This document shows, in pieces, positions 24,293 to 34,875 of a stretch of DNA of 64,000 nt. Under the pieces are notes generated by a model. The model made no database searches. It was not told the origin of the DNA and saw only the letters and a list, made by a program, of their open reading frames with translations. The position numbers and the translations under genes were made by a program. Source of the DNA: Blautia faecicola (GTDB lineage: Bacteria; Bacillota; Clostridia; Lachnospirales; Lachnospiraceae); NCBI RefSeq assembly GCF_004123145.1, contig NZ_SDKC01000001.1, forward strand, positions 1,445,501 to 1,509,500, read 5' to 3'. Within the stretch, counting starts at the first letter, position 1. Each line of letters opens with the position of its first letter.

Positions 24293-27200
24293 ATGCTTCA
24301 AATCCAACACATTCGAAAAGAATATAAAACAGGAAAACTGGTTCAGAAAGCCCTGGATGATGTCAGTCTGAATCTGAGGGATAATGAATTTGTTGCGATT
24401 CTCGGGCCCAGTGGTTCAGGAAAGACCACACTGTTAAATATTATCGGCGGTCTGGATCGTTACGACAGCGGGGATCTGATCATCAACGGGATTTCCACGA
24501 AAAAATACAAAGACCGCGACTGGGATTCCTACCGAAATCATACGATCGGATTTGTCTTCCAGAGTTATAATCTGATTCCGCATCAGACACTGCTCGCCAA
24601 TGTTGAGCTGGCGCTGACCATCTCCGGCGTGGGAAAGGCGGAGCGAAGAAGAAGAGCGAAAGAAGCCCTGGAAAAAGTAGGTCTGGGAGAACAGATTGAA
24701 AAACGACCAAGCCAGCTGTCGGGCGGACAGATGCAGCGGGTGGCGATCGCCAGAGCATTGGTCAATGATCCGGAGATTCTGCTTGCGGATGAGCCGACCG
24801 GAGCACTGGACAGTAATACCAGTGTACAGGTTATGGATCTGCTGCGGGAGGTGGCGAAAGACCGCCTGGTTGTGATGGTTACCCATAACCCGGAACTGGC
24901 GGAACTTTATGCCACAAGAATCGTCAATCTGCGGGATGGAAAGATCCGTTCGGATACAAATCCCTATGAGGTGGATGAGGCAGCACTGTCTCCGCCGGAA
25001 CATAAAAATATGGGAAAATCTTCGATGTCATTTCTGACAGCTCTGGCACTGAGTTTTAATAACTTAAAGACCAAAAAGGCCAGAACCCTTCTGACTTCCT
25101 TTGCCGGATCAATTGGTATCATCGGTATCGCGCTGATCCTGGCACTGTCAAATGGTGTCAATGCTTATATCCAGTCGGTGGAAGAAGAAACGTTATCGGA
25201 ATATCCACTGGAGATCCAGAGTACCGGGTTTGACCTGACTGCCATGATGACGATGAACATGGGGACAGATGATAAAGACGCGGAGAAGGAAGACGACGAT
25301 CAGGTCAATGTCGTGCAGATGATCACAAATATGTTCTCCACGATGGACTCCAATGACCTGAAATCGCTGAAAAAATATCTGGATGACCATGAAAAGGAAA
25401 TCGGCAAATACGCAAAATCCGTGGAATACAGCTACAGTGTAACACCACAGATCTTTCGACTGGACAAAGATAGAGATAAGATTCGTCAGGTTAATCCGGA
25501 CAAATCCTTTGCTTCTCTGGGGCTTGGTTCTTCGTCGAGTGCAAATAGTATGATGTCCTCGATGATGAGTACAGATGTGTTTTATGAGATGCCGAGAGAG
25601 GAGAATCTGTATAAAAACCAGTATGATGTAAAAGCAGGTCGCTGGCCGGAAAGTTATGACGAATGTGTGGTAGTTATGACTGCGGACGGAAGTATCAGCG
25701 ATTTTCTCTTGTACACACTGGGACTCAGAGATGCTATGGAACTTGACGATATGATCGAACAGTTTATGAAGGATGAAGATGTGGATACTCCGGATAATAT
25801 CGGCACATACCGTTATGAGGATATTCTGGGAACCACCTTTAAACTGGTCAATGCTTCGGATTATTACAGCTATGACAGTGAATACAAGGTCTGGAAAGAC
25901 AAATCGGATAATAACAAATATATGAAAAAACTGGTGAAAAACGGGGAAGATCTGAAAGTGGTCGGTATCGTGCAACCATCGGAGGATGCCAACGGAGCTC
26001 TGCTTCGAACCGGTATCTATTATCCGGCAGAGCTGACTGATCATGTGATCGAGGAAGCGAAAAACAGTAAAATCGTAAAAGCTCAGATGAAAAATGAAGA
26101 TATTGATGTCTTTACCAATGAAGAATTTGGTAAAGAATCGGATAATGATTTTGATATGGGATCCCTCTTTAAGATCGATGAGGATAAACTGCAAAATGCA
26201 TTTAAATTTGATGAAAATGCCATGGCAAATGCAATGGCAGGAAGCACGGATCTCTCAGATGCATTTTCCGTCGATCCGAATACACTGGATCTTTCGGGCA
26301 TGCTGGATCTGAGTGCCATCAATATTTCGCTTCCGGAAGCACCGGATCTGTCGTTCGGTAATCTGATGAGTGGAATCAAGATCCAGGCGTCCGGTGATGA
26401 TGTGAGCAACCTTGCTGCTGCACTGTTAAAGGGCTACCAGGAATATGCAAAAGAACATCCGGAAGCAGATTATTCCGGTCTGGGTGAGAACTTTATTGGT
26501 TATCTGAATACAGAAAAAGCACAGGAAATTCTGAAAAATAATATCAAAGACATCATCGGAGCGAGCGGTTCTGTCGAAGTATCAAAAGAAGAACTGCAGC
26601 AGCTGATCAAAGATATCATGACCGGATTTCAGAAGTATGCCCAGGAAAAGGGATATACGGATATGACGAAGCTGGATGAATACCTGACGGAATATCTCCA
26701 GACAGAAGAATGCCAGCAGATCCTGACTGCCTGGGCAGAGAAAAATATTCATATTAACGGAGATGTCAATATCACAAAAGAACAGCTGGAAAAACTTTCG
26801 AAGGAACTGCTGGAAGGATATGAAGCTTATGTACAGGAAAACGGTTACCCGGATCCGGCGAAGATGGGTGAGTACTTTATGGATTATCTGGGAACAGACA
26901 GCGCGAAGCAGGAACTTTCCGCAGGTCTTATGAAGATGATCAACACGAAGGGTGTGGAAGAACAGATATCCGCGGCAATCGGAACCTATATGCAGAGTGC
27001 ATTTTCTTCTTATGGAAATACTCTGTCACAGGCACTGGGAACGCAGATTTCAAAAGCAATGGAGCAGATGATGACACAGATCGCCGGTGGTATGGAAAAA
27101 GCCATGACGCAGGCGATGAGCCGGGTGGGAGAGAATCTGCAGAATGCATTCTCTATCGATGCGGATGCATTTACCGGGGCATTTGATATAAGCATGGACG

Positions 27201-27874
27201 GAGAAGAGCTGACCGAACTGATGATGTCCATGGGAAATACCGGAAGTACAACGTATGATTCGAACCTGCAGAAACTCGGCTATGCAGATAAGGCAGAACC
27301 GAGTGGTATCTCAATCTATCCGAAAAACTTCGAGAGCAAGGAACAGATCGTGCAGCTGCTGGATGATTATAACAGTAAGATGGAAAGAGAAGGAAAAGAC
27401 GAGCAGGTGATCAGCTACACAGATATGGTCGGAACGCTGATGTCCTCGGTGACGGATATTGTTGATATTATCAGTTATGTGCTGATTGCATTTGTGGCGA
27501 TCTCACTGGTGGTTTCTTCGATCATGATCGGAGTGATTACCTATATCAGTGTGCTGGAACGCCGGAAAGAAATCGGTATCCTGCGGGCAATAGGAGCATC
27601 TAAAGGAAATATTTCCCAGGTGTTCAATGCGGAAACCTGTATCATCGGTCTGTGTGCAGGTCTGATAGGTATCGGTCTGACACTGTTACTTCTGATCCCG
27701 GGCAATGCCCTGATTCACAAACTGGCAGATACCACTGCTGTCAGTGCATCCCTGCCGGTGATTCCGGCACTTATCCTGATCGTGCTGAGCGTATTTCTTA
27801 CGTTTATCGGTGGACTGATCCCGTCGAAGAAAGCTGCAAAGAGTGATCCGGTGACGGCACTGAGGAATGACTAA
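24293..27874 (+). CDS. Giant ABC protein: ATPase fused to FtsX-type permease
   Basis: A 1193-residue MacB-like fusion. Residues 1-230 are the ATPase: Walker [12 protein letters not shown], signature [15 protein letters not shown], Walker [13 protein letters not shown], switch His VMVTHNPE. One helix follows (about 264-285), then an outer region of roughly 770 residues, far longer than in ordinary MacB, and three C-terminal helices with [20 protein letters not shown] and a PVTALRND end. The outer part has three tandem 64-residue repeats starting at residues 714, 778 and 842 ([27 protein letters not shown]). The ATG at 24293 follows AAAGGAAAGAAG. No outer-membrane partner is expected in this host; the substrate is unknown. 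Confidence 0.92.
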   Translation: MLQIQHIRKEYKTGKLVQKALDDVSLNLRDNEFVAILGPSGSGKTTLLNIIGGLDRYDSGDLIINGISTKKYKDRDWDSYRNHTIGFVFQSYNLIPHQTLLANVELALTISGVGKAERRRRAKEALEKVGLGEQIEKRPSQLSGGQMQRVAIARALVNDPEILLADEPTGALDSNTSVQVMDLLREVAKDRLVVMVTHNPELAELYATRIVNLRDGKIRSDTNPYEVDEAALSPPEHKNMGKSSMSFLTALALSFNNLKTKKARTLLTSFAGSIGIIGIALILALSNGVNAYIQSVEEETLSEYPLEIQSTGFDLTAMMTMNMGTDDKDAEKEDDDQVNVVQMITNMFSTMDSNDLKSLKKYLDDHEKEIGKYAKSVEYSYSVTPQIFRLDKDRDKIRQVNPDKSFASLGLGSSSSANSMMSSMMSTDVFYEMPREENLYKNQYDVKAGRWPESYDECVVVMTADGSISDFLLYTLGLRDAMELDDMIEQFMKDEDVDTPDNIGTYRYEDILGTTFKLVNASDYYSYDSEYKVWKDKSDNNKYMKKLVKNGEDLKVVGIVQPSEDANGALLRTGIYYPAELTDHVIEEAKNSKIVKAQMKNEDIDVFTNEEFGKESDNDFDMGSLFKIDEDKLQNAFKFDENAMANAMAGSTDLSDAFSVDPNTLDLSGMLDLSAINISLPEAPDLSFGNLMSGIKIQASGDDVSNLAAALLKGYQEYAKEHPEADYSGLGENFIGYLNTEKAQEILKNNIKDIIGASGSVEVSKEELQQLIKDIMTGFQKYAQEKGYTDMTKLDEYLTEYLQTEECQQILTAWAEKNIHINGDVNITKEQLEKLSKELLEGYEAYVQENGYPDPAKMGEYFMDYLGTDSAKQELSAGLMKMINTKGVEEQISAAIGTYMQSAFSSYGNTLSQALGTQISKAMEQMMTQIAGGMEKAMTQAMSRVGENLQNAFSIDADAFTGAFDISMDGEELTELMMSMGNTGSTTYDSNLQKLGYADKAEPSGISIYPKNFESKEQIVQLLDDYNSKMEREGKDEQVISYTDMVGTLMSSVTDIVDIISYVLIAFVAISLVVSSIMIGVITYISVLERRKEIGILRAIGASKGNISQVFNAETCIIGLCAGLIGIGLTLLLLIPGNALIHKLADTTAVSASLPVIPALILIVLSVFLTFIGGLIPSKKAAKSDPVTALRND

Positions 27875-27928
27875 AAAATAAAAAATGAGAAAACGTGTTC
27901 GATCTTGTGTGTGATCTGTTAGTTCAAC

Positions 27929-27972
27929 AAAGCCAGTATTTCTTATCGAAATATAAGAATACTGGCTTTTTT
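27929..27972 (+). terminator. Terminator after the giant ABC gene
   Basis: AAAGCCAGTATTCTTAT-type arms (AAAGCCAGTATT with AATACTGGCTTT) close on a small loop and end in T6. Confidence 0.92.
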
Positions 27973-28053
27973 AGATTTTATTCCGACTCATAAAATGTTA
28001 TAATGTATCTCATGAAAATCAAAATATACAATATAGAAAAAGGAGAAACATAA

Positions 28054-29061
28054 ATGGAATACAGAACACTTGGAAAAACAGGATTGAAAGTGTCCCGCAT
28101 GGGATTTGGTGGGATTCCGATCCAGAAGATTGATGAAGAAGGAACAAGAAAACTGTTACAGGATATGGTGAAACGGGGAATCAATTATATTGATTCTGCG
28201 AGAGGCTATACCGTCAGCGAGCAGTACATCGGTTACGGTATGGAAGGAATCCGTGATCAGTTCGTGCTGGCGACAAAATCCATGGCGAGAACAAAAGAAG
28301 CGATGGCAGCAGATATCGAGACGAGTCTTCGGAATTTCCGCACAGATTATATTGATCTGTATCAGGTACATAATCCGAGTATGGAACAGCTGAATCAGGT
28401 GATCGGAGAAGGTGGGGCACTGGAAGCACTGCTGGAGGCGAAAAACGCTGGAAAGATCGGACATATCGGAATCACGGCGCATTCCACGGAAGTTTTTGAG
28501 CGTGCGCTGACCCTGGACTGGGTGGAGACGATTATGTTTCCTTATAATATTGTGGAACAGCAGGGGGCTGAACTGATTCGTCGGTGTGGAGAGAAAAACA
28601 TCGGATTTATTGATATGAAACCACTGGCAGGAGGTGCCATCGAAGACGGAGCACTGGCACTTCGATATGTCTGTTCTAACCCGGATGTGACGATCACTAT
28701 TCCTGGTATGGCAGAGATTCGGGAACTGGAAGAGAATCAGAAGGCCTGTGAGAATCAGGAACCGCTGACGAAAGAAGAAGAGGAAAAGATTCAGGCAGTC
28801 CGTGACCAGCTGGGAACGGATTTTTGTCGTCGTTGTAATTACTGTGCACCTTGCAGCGTAGGAATCCAGATTCCAAGTGTTTTCTTGTTTGCCGGTTATC
28901 TGCAACGTTATGATCTGGAGCAGTGGGCCAGAGATCGATACAGTACCTTAAAAGTTAAAGCTTCTGCCTGCATCGGCTGTGGCAAATGCGAACCACGCTG
29001 TCCATATCACCTGCCGATCCGGGAAAAACTGAAGATCTGTGCAGCTGATTTTGGAGAATAG
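28054..29061 (+). CDS. Aldo-keto reductase with ferredoxin-type Fe-S domain
   Basis: A 335-residue oxidoreductase. Residues 1-240 form the aldo-keto reductase barrel: RTLGKTGLKVSRMGFGGIPI, the catalytic Asp and Tyr in INYIDSARGYTVSEQYIG, Lys in VLATKSMART, and HNPS for the usual active-site His. The C-terminal part carries two cysteine clusters: CRRCNYCAPC, with one more Cys pattern, and CIGCGKCEPRCPYHLP, a 4Fe-4S motif. Such fusions are common in anaerobic Firmicutes and probably take electrons from ferredoxin rather than only NADPH. The ATG follows AAAAGGAGAAAC. A Nim-like flavoprotein gene starts 34 bases later, so the pair may be one redox operon. Substrate unknown. Confidence 0.92.
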   Translation: MEYRTLGKTGLKVSRMGFGGIPIQKIDEEGTRKLLQDMVKRGINYIDSARGYTVSEQYIGYGMEGIRDQFVLATKSMARTKEAMAADIETSLRNFRTDYIDLYQVHNPSMEQLNQVIGEGGALEALLEAKNAGKIGHIGITAHSTEVFERALTLDWVETIMFPYNIVEQQGAELIRRCGEKNIGFIDMKPLAGGAIEDGALALRYVCSNPDVTITIPGMAEIRELEENQKACENQEPLTKEEEEKIQAVRDQLGTDFCRRCNYCAPCSVGIQIPSVFLFAGYLQRYDLEQWARDRYSTLKVKASACIGCGKCEPRCPYHLPIREKLKICAADFGE

Positions 29062-29095
29062 AGAGAGAATCAGACTACGGTGAAGGAGAAAAATT

Positions 29096-29590
29096 ATGAC
29101 ACGACGGGAAAGAGAAGTAACTGATATTAATGATATATTACAGATCATCAACGAAACAAAGATCCTGCATCTGGGTTTGTCTGATGAGGGATGGCCTTAT
29201 GTGGTGCCGATGAATTATGGATATGAATATGTGGACGGAAAGCTGACATTTTATCTCCATGGTGCCACCAAAGGGTACAAATTTGATGTTCTGGAGAAGA
29301 ATCCAAAAGTCTCATTTGCTCTGGAGACAGATATGATTCCGTTTGAGGGAAAGGTAGCCTGCCAGTACGGGATGGCATACCGGAGCGTGATGGGACGCGG
29401 ATATGGAACCCTGGTGGCGGATGTGGAAGAAAAGGAAAAAGCACTGTCCCTGTTGATGAAACAGCAGACGGGAAAGGATTTTACCTTTGATGAGAAACTG
29501 GTATCAATTGTGAATGTAATCCGTATTGATGTGAAAGAATTTACTGCAAAGGAGAGAAAACTTCCGGCAGCGATGCAGCAGGATTCCTGA
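29096..29590 (+). CDS. Pyridoxamine-5'-phosphate-oxidase-fold flavoprotein, Nim-like
   Basis: A 164-residue split-barrel protein. The opening REREVTDINDILQIINETKI and the strands LHLGLSDEGWPYVVPMNYGYEY and LTFYLHGATKGYKFDVLEKN are typical of the NimA/PNPOx-like group, which binds FMN and in some members reduces nitroimidazole drugs. KVACQYGMAYRSVMGRGYGT supplies the second half of the barrel. Length is normal. GAAGGAG precedes the ATG. Co-transcription with the aldo-keto reductase is likely, as no terminator lies between. A drug-resistance role cannot be claimed from sequence. Confidence 0.88.
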   Translation: MTRREREVTDINDILQIINETKILHLGLSDEGWPYVVPMNYGYEYVDGKLTFYLHGATKGYKFDVLEKNPKVSFALETDMIPFEGKVACQYGMAYRSVMGRGYGTLVADVEEKEKALSLLMKQQTGKDFTFDEKLVSIVNVIRIDVKEFTAKERKLPAAMQQDS

Positions 29591-29673
29591 AAATAATTGA
29601 ATTATTGCAGGTTACAGAGAAAGATTCATCGTTACCGGGAACGGAGTGAACAGTAACACTTAATCCAAAGCAC

Positions 29674-29837
29674 TAGAGCGTGTCTGAAAAATCATTTCCG
29701 CAACCTGCAAGCCCCACTTTGCGGTATATTTTACCCTTATTCGGTTGCCGTAGCCCGCTACGCCGCCCTCATTCGGATAAAATCTCCCACAAACTGGGAC
29801 TCGCAGCTCACGAAAAGCCTTTTTCAAACACGCTCTA
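29674..29837 (+). mobile_element. 160-bp MITE-like element, copy 2
   Basis: Core 29676-29835 begins GAGCGTGTCTGAAAAA, ends TTTTTCAAACACGCTC and is flanked by TA. It has the same length and closely similar sequence as copy 1 at 6890. The internal hairpin is perfect here (CGTAGC-CC-GCTACG). It sits in the 430-base space before hisH and disturbs no gene. Confidence 0.82.
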
Positions 29838-30024
29838 GTATATTATGCAGAATAGATATGGAATTCGAGTTGAAATTATGATAAACTGAACTGTAATGTT
29901 TTGTCAGTTTTTGTAGTTGTATCTATTACGGTTATGATTTGATAAAACAATCGATCTAAAAGGTCGCAGACACAGCTGTGATGGAGTAGCGGCAGTGTCA
30001 GAAAAACAGATGAGGAGTGAAGAC

Positions 30025-30648
30025 ATGATAGCACTGATTGATTACGATGCGGGAAATATGAAAAGCGTGGAAAAAGCTCTGCAGCTGATAGGAGAGGATG
30101 TGCTGGTGACCAGAGATCCGAAAGAGATTCTGGCTGCGGATAAAGTGGTGTTACCGGGTGTGGGTAGTTTTGGAGATGCGATGGAAAATCTGCACCATTT
30201 CGGGTTGGTACCCGTGATTCACCAGGTAGTTCAGGAGCAGACTCCGTTTTTGGGAATCTGTCTGGGACTGCAGCTTCTGTTTGAAAAAAGTGAGGAGAGT
30301 CCGGGCGTGGAGGGCCTTGGCATCTTAAAGGGAGAGATTCTTCGGATTCCTGCGGCAGAAGGACTGAAGATCCCTCATATGGGCTGGAATAATATCCGAT
30401 TTCCGAATAAAGGACGGTTGTTTGCGGGAGTTCCGGAAGATGCATATGTGTATTTTGTACATTCCTATTATCTGAAAGCACAGGATGAAAAAATTGTGAC
30501 TGCAACAACCGAATATGGTACCCATATCCATGCTTCTGTGGAAAGCGGCAATCTGTTTGCCTGCCAGTTCCATCCCGAGAAAAGTTCCCATGTGGGCTTG
30601 CAGATTTTGAAAAATTTTGCAAAACTGGAAGGAAAAGGAGGACGATAA
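30025..30648 (+). CDS. hisH: Imidazole glycerol phosphate synthase, glutaminase subunit HisH
   Basis: A 207-residue class I glutaminase that releases ammonia from glutamine and passes it to HisF in histidine synthesis. The start at 30025 ([15 protein letters not shown]) is set by GAGGAG seven to eight bases upstream; the frame is open back to 29995. The nucleophile elbow is [14 protein letters not shown], the oxyanion strand [11 protein letters not shown], and the other triad members are in [17 protein letters not shown] is the HisF-facing segment. Length is standard. hisF starts one base after the stop, as expected for the two-subunit enzyme. The rest of the his pathway is not in this window. 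Confidence 0.96.
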   Translation: MIALIDYDAGNMKSVEKALQLIGEDVLVTRDPKEILAADKVVLPGVGSFGDAMENLHHFGLVPVIHQVVQEQTPFLGICLGLQLLFEKSEESPGVEGLGILKGEILRIPAAEGLKIPHMGWNNIRFPNKGRLFAGVPEDAYVYFVHSYYLKAQDEKIVTATTEYGTHIHASVESGNLFACQFHPEKSSHVGLQILKNFAKLEGKGGR

Positions 30649-30649
30649 G

Positions 30650-31411
30650 ATGCTGACAAAAAGAATTATTCCATGTCTGGATGTAAATAATGGAAGAGTA
30701 GTAAAAGGTGTGAACTTTGTCAATCTTCAGGATGCGGGTGATCCGGTGGCAGTAGCGAAAGCGTACGACGAGGCCGGTGCAGATGAAGTTGTTTTTCTGG
30801 ATATCACAGCATCTTCGGATCATCGTAATACAGTGGTAGATATGGTGCGGAAAGTTGCAGCTAACGTATTTATTCCTTTTACCGTAGGAGGCGGTATCCG
30901 CACTGTGGATGATTTTCGGTTGCTTTTGCGGGAAGGAGCAGACAAGATTTCCATCAATTCTTCTGCGATAAACCGCCCAGAACTGATTCATGAAGCAGCC
31001 TTAAAGTTCGGAAGTCAGTGCGTGGTAGTTGCTATTGATGCAAAGCAGCGTGCAGACGGATCTGGATGGAATGTCTATAAAAATGGTGGGCGGATCGATG
31101 TGGGTCTGGATGCTGTGGAATGGGCAAAAAAAGCAGAAGCCCTGGGAGCAGGAGAGATTCTTCTCACCAGTATGGACGGAGATGGCACAAAAGCAGGATA
31201 CGATTTGAAATTGACCCGTGCGATCGCGGATGCAGTATCCATTCCGGTTATTGCTTCCGGTGGTGCGGGCACGCTGGAGCACTTTTATGACGCATTGACA
31301 GAGGGCGGTGCAGATGCCGCACTGGCAGCGTCTCTGTTCCATTACAAAGAACTGGAGATCCGGGAAGTAAAGGAATATCTTCGGGACAGAGGACTTCCGG
31401 TTCGTCTGTAA
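30650..31411 (+). CDS. hisF: Imidazole glycerol phosphate synthase, cyclase subunit HisF
   Basis: A 253-residue (beta/alpha)8 barrel that joins PRFAR and ammonia to make imidazole glycerol phosphate and AICAR. It opens [19 protein letters not shown], with the catalytic Asp11 in CLDV, and has the second catalytic Asp in VVVAIDAKQ. Phosphate-binding loops are [10 protein letters not shown] and [13 protein letters not shown]. The start follows GGAAAAGGAGGACGATAAG; the longer frame from 30617 overlaps hisH and is rejected. It forms one complex with HisH. No terminator was seen; a fragment of the 142-bp repeat family lies 26 bases downstream. Confidence 0.97.
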   Translation: MLTKRIIPCLDVNNGRVVKGVNFVNLQDAGDPVAVAKAYDEAGADEVVFLDITASSDHRNTVVDMVRKVAANVFIPFTVGGGIRTVDDFRLLLREGADKISINSSAINRPELIHEAALKFGSQCVVVAIDAKQRADGSGWNVYKNGGRIDVGLDAVEWAKKAEALGAGEILLTSMDGDGTKAGYDLKLTRAIADAVSIPVIASGGAGTLEHFYDALTEGGADAALAASLFHYKELEIREVKEYLRDRGLPVRL

Positions 31412-31436
31412 AGATATCAGAAATATAAGAAAATAC

Positions 31437-31465
31437 GTAACTGTTCAGTACCTTCACAGCTACGA
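31437..31465 (-). repeat. Inverted end-fragment of the 142-bp repeat family
   Basis: GTAACTGTTCAGTACCTTCA and the following CAGCTACGA are the reverse complement, with one change, of the right end of the elements at 34042-34183 and 39439-39576. Only this end is present. Confidence 0.75.
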
Positions 31466-31546
31466 AAATACAAGTGTGCGTGTAAATCCGGTAAAATCCG
31501 GATACTGGAAGATTGCCATTGCACGCACAGGAGAGGAGGAGGGCGT

Positions 31547-32221
31547 ATGCCTCCAATTTCAGGAGCATGGGCAAAAGCCCTGGAAGGGGAATTTCACAAA
31601 CCCTATTATAAAAAACTATTTGAAACTGTGGGAAAAGAATATGCAACCCATCAGATTTTTCCGGCGGGAGATGATATTTTTAATGCGTTTCATTTTACAC
31701 CGCTGGATCAGGTGAAAGTAGTGATTCTCGGACAGGATCCGTACCACGGAGACGGACAGGCGCACGGGCTTTGTTTTTCGGTAAAACCGGATGTGGAGAT
31801 TCCGCCTTCATTGGTGAATATCTACAAAGAACTGGAAGATGATCTGGGATGTTATATCCCAAACAACGGATATCTGGAAAAATGGGCAAGACAGGGTGTT
31901 CTGATGTTAAACACAGTTCTGACCGTACGTGCTCATCAGGCAAATTCCCATCGGGGGATCGGCTGGGAAGAATTTACCGATGCGGCTATTCGGGTGTTGG
32001 CGGCGCAGGATCGCCCGATGGTTTTTATCCTCTGGGGCAAACCGGCTCAGAGTAAAAAATCCATGCTTGACCCGGACAAACATCTGATTCTGGAGGCTCC
32101 TCATCCCAGTCCGCTATCCGCTTACCGGGGATTTTTTGGAAGTAAGCCGTTCAGTAAGACAAATGCTTATCTGACAGCACATGGTCTGGAGCCGATTGAC
32201 TGGCAGATCGAGAATAGGTAG
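31547..32221 (+). CDS. ung: Uracil-DNA glycosylase, family 1
   Basis: A 224-residue repair enzyme that cuts uracil from DNA. The water-activating loop is VVILGQDPYHGDGQAHGLCF (Asp in GQDPYHG). The uracil-binding Asn is in LLNTV-type sequence LMLNTVLTVRAHQANSH, and the leucine loop is HPSPLSAYRGFFGSKPFSKT. FILWGKPAQSKK is the conserved fourth block. Length is standard. GGAGAGGAGGAGGG before the ATG fixes the start. The MurJ-type gene follows after 85 bases with no terminator. Confidence 0.97.
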   Translation: MPPISGAWAKALEGEFHKPYYKKLFETVGKEYATHQIFPAGDDIFNAFHFTPLDQVKVVILGQDPYHGDGQAHGLCFSVKPDVEIPPSLVNIYKELEDDLGCYIPNNGYLEKWARQGVLMLNTVLTVRAHQANSHRGIGWEEFTDAAIRVLAAQDRPMVFILWGKPAQSKKSMLDPDKHLILEAPHPSPLSAYRGFFGSKPFSKTNAYLTAHGLEPIDWQIENR

Positions 32222-32306
32222 TCCGGCTATAGAAGACAGATCAGGTATTTGCCGGGATTTTTCCATGAAAGCCGGAAAAATCGAAAAAGAGATAAAGCAG
32301 GAGTAA

Positions 32307-33932
32307 ATGATGAGTGAGAAAAATGGATTAGTGAAAAACGCCTCATTTCTGATGATGGCGACTTTGATCTCCAGGGTGATCGGTCTTTTGTATCGAAGCC
32401 CTCTGGGGGTTGTGCTGGGAACGGTAGGACTTGGATATTATGGATATGCGAATAACGTGTATGTTATTTTGCTTCTGATTTCTGCCTACAGTATTCCGAT
32501 GGCAGTATCGAAGGTCGTATCGGAACGTCTGGCACTGAAACAATATCGAAATGCCCAGAAAGTCTTTCATGGGGCGTTATTATATGCAATGATCGTGGGT
32601 GGAGTGGCAGCTCTGGTTGCCTTTTTCTTTGGTAATTATCTGCTTCCGGTCAATCAGCAGCAGGCACTTCTGGCTTTGCGGATGCTGGCGCCGACAATTT
32701 TCTTTTCAGCAATTCTTGGCGTTATGCGTGGATATTTTCAGGCGCACAGCACGATGATGCCAACCTCGATCTCCCAGATTCTGGAGCAGATCGCTAATGC
32801 GATCGTCAGTATTCTGGCGGCATGGCTGTTGATCAAGAAGTTTGCAGTGGACGAGGAGACGCATGCAATTTATGGTGCAGCCGGTGGTGCGATGGGTACC
32901 GGAGCCGGTGTGCTTACGGGTCTGGCATTTATGTTGATCGTCTATGCGGCAAACCGGAAATCAATCCATAAAAAGATCGCCAGAGATAAACATACACAGG
33001 AAGAGTCCATGGTGGGCGTTATGAAGATCATTTTCCTGATGGTAACGCCGATTATTTTCAATACTTTTGTATACAATGCCAGCAGTTACCTGGATTCCAA
33101 GATTTTCTCGGATATCCTGAATATGAAAGGCATCGCTGCAAAAGTAGTCAGTGGGCAGTGGGGAGAATACAGTAATTACTACATTACGCTGATCAATATT
33201 CCGCTGGCACTTTCAAGTGCCACTTCCTCTGCAATGATGCCGGAGATTGCAACGAGATTTATCAAAAATGAGTATAAAGAGGCAAATGAAAAGATCAACG
33301 AGGGAATCCAGCTGACGATGTTTTTGTGTATCCCGGCAGCAGTCGGTTTGGCTGTGCTGGCGTTTCCAATCACAAAAGTGCTGTTTCCATCCAGTGGAAC
33401 ACTGTCGGGACAGCTGCTTTTAGCAGGTTCCATAACGGTTATTTTCTCCGCACTGTCTACGATTACGAACGGAGTGTTGCAGGCAATCGGTAAAGCGAGA
33501 ATTCCGCTTCGAAACTCTGCGATTTCTCTGGTACTGAATGTGATCACTGTGGCGGTATGTTCTTTTGCAGCTCCACAGATGGGCGTGTTCTCTGTATTGA
33601 TCGCCAGTCTGATATTGGCAGTCGCCATGTGTGTATTGAATGCCATGTCCCTGAAAAAATATCTGGGTCACAAGAACGATTTTGTCAACGGTTACGGAAA
33701 ACCACTGGCAGCGGCAGCAGGTATGGGTGTTGTGGCATGGATCGTATATTATGGACTACATCTTCTGGTGCCGATCCGTATCGTGTGTCTGGGTGTTTCT
33801 GTAATTCTGGCAGCACTGGTATATCTGATTTTGTATGTGATCGTTACGAAAACAACGGTGGAACAGATGCGGCGGTTCCCGATGGGAAATTATGTGGTGA
33901 AAGTGCTACGGATCCTGAAAGTATTCCGATAA
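32307..33932 (+). CDS. MurJ/SpoVB-type polysaccharide or lipid II flippase
   Basis: A 541-residue MOP-superfamily membrane protein with about 14 helices. The start VKNASFLMMATLISRVIGLL and YRSPLGVVLGTVGLGYYGYA match the YtgP/SpoVB branch found in Firmicutes, which flips lipid-linked cell-wall precursors; YtgP is a MurJ in Bacillus. ILGVMRGYFQAHSTMMPTSI is the usual helix-4 region. Two ATGs stand in tandem; CAGGAG fits the second slightly better. No cell-wall gene neighbours it, so whether it is the essential MurJ or a SpoVB-like paralogue is open. Confidence 0.88.
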   Translation: MMSEKNGLVKNASFLMMATLISRVIGLLYRSPLGVVLGTVGLGYYGYANNVYVILLLISAYSIPMAVSKVVSERLALKQYRNAQKVFHGALLYAMIVGGVAALVAFFFGNYLLPVNQQQALLALRMLAPTIFFSAILGVMRGYFQAHSTMMPTSISQILEQIANAIVSILAAWLLIKKFAVDEETHAIYGAAGGAMGTGAGVLTGLAFMLIVYAANRKSIHKKIARDKHTQEESMVGVMKIIFLMVTPIIFNTFVYNASSYLDSKIFSDILNMKGIAAKVVSGQWGEYSNYYITLINIPLALSSATSSAMMPEIATRFIKNEYKEANEKINEGIQLTMFLCIPAAVGLAVLAFPITKVLFPSSGTLSGQLLLAGSITVIFSALSTITNGVLQAIGKARIPLRNSAISLVLNVITVAVCSFAAPQMGVFSVLIASLILAVAMCVLNAMSLKKYLGHKNDFVNGYGKPLAAAAGMGVVAWIVYYGLHLLVPIRIVCLGVSVILAALVYLILYVIVTKTTVEQMRRFPMGNYVVKVLRILKVFR

Positions 33933-34041
33933 AGACAGGAATGGGATTTCCCTGAAATAAAGTAATTCGAGTATGGCTGGTAGATTCTGTACAGAACGCC
34001 AGCTTTGCTTTGTTTTCTATACAGATAATGAAGCTGCAATT

Positions 34042-34183
34042 GTAACTATTCAGCAGCCATTATCCCGCGAGGTGTTTTGGCATATTTATGCCAAAATCCC
34101 GAGACATACAAGCAAAAATGCCATCACCGAAGGTGATTTTAAATGCGTTTTTGCTCGTAACTGTGAAGGTACTGAATAGTTAC
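34042..34183 (+). repeat. 142-bp structured repeat element, copy 1
   Basis: Ends GTAACTATTCAG and CTGAATAGTTAC form a perfect 12-bp inverted repeat. Inside are TTTTGGCA-TATTTA-TGCCAAAA, ATCACC-GAA-GGTGAT, and around the latter AGCAAAAATGC with GCGTTTTTGCT. The other copies have different bases at both sides of these stems, so pairing is kept. It lies in the leader region of the thioesterase gene. Confidence 0.85.
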
Positions 34184-34245
34184 CTGCAATTAATGAAGAA
34201 TAGAACAGCAATGATTTGTGTAATGGAAGAAAGAAGGATATTACA

Positions 34246-34731
34246 ATGGAAGAAACACAGAGACCATGTAAAAGGGTAGTGGATTCTCAGACGGAGCAGA
34301 CGTATCTGATGCGCCCCAATTATCTGAACTGTTATGGAAATCTGTTCGGAGGACAGCTGATGGGCTGGATTGATGAAATTGCCAGTATCGTGGCGATGCG
34401 TCACTGCGAGGCGGACATCACGACAGCGGCGATCGATAACCTGAATTTCAAAGAGGGAGCTACTGTAAATGATGTAGTAGTTCTTCGGGGAAAGATTACG
34501 TATGTGGGAAGAACTTCGATGGAAGTACGTGTGGACACATATGTAGAAAGTCGTCACGGTATCCGGAAGGTGATCAACCGTGCATATGTGGTAATGGTAG
34601 CCGTTGATGAACACCATCACCCGATTCCGGTCCCGGGACTGATCGTCGAGTCGGAAAATGACAGGGCAGAATGGGAAGGCGGAGAAAAACGGTATCAGCT
34701 GAGAAAACAGCGGAGACGGGAAGGATTTTAG
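34246..34731 (+). CDS. Acyl-CoA thioesterase, hotdog fold
   Basis: A 161-residue hydrolase of acyl-CoA thioesters, of the YciA/BFIT-like group. LMRPNYLNCYGNLFGGQLMG contains the central hotdog helix start (N..GN.FGG..M) with the catalytic acidic residue just after (WIDEIASIVAMRH). TAAIDNLNFKEGATVNDVVV and TYVGRTSMEVRVDTYVES are the sheet strands. The C-terminus is very basic (KRYQLRKQRRREGF). The ATG at 34246 follows AGAAGGATATTAC; a frame from 34216 has no ribosome site. It stands alone between repeat copies, with its own terminator. Confidence 0.9.
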   Translation: MEETQRPCKRVVDSQTEQTYLMRPNYLNCYGNLFGGQLMGWIDEIASIVAMRHCEADITTAAIDNLNFKEGATVNDVVVLRGKITYVGRTSMEVRVDTYVESRHGIRKVINRAYVVMVAVDEHHHPIPVPGLIVESENDRAEWEGGEKRYQLRKQRRREGF

Positions 34732-34735
34732 AGAG

Positions 34736-34788
34736 AAAAAAGCGAATGCAGAGCTCAAAAGATAAAGAGTAGTGTATTCGCTTTTTTT
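34736..34788 (+). terminator. Terminator after the thioesterase gene
   Basis: AAAAAGCGAAT pairs with ATTCGCTTTTT across a loop of about 28 bases, followed by more T. Confidence 0.8.
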
Positions 34789-34875
34789 ATGCGGATAATG
34801 AGACAAAATTTGCGGAAGTTGATGATTGACAGGTAGAGGTGGTATAGGGAGATGTAAAATAAAGAATGTTGTCTT

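Noticed and set aside
33973-34179. Small gene overlapping repeat copy 1
   Set aside because: The frame lies mostly within the structured repeat and has no ribosome site.
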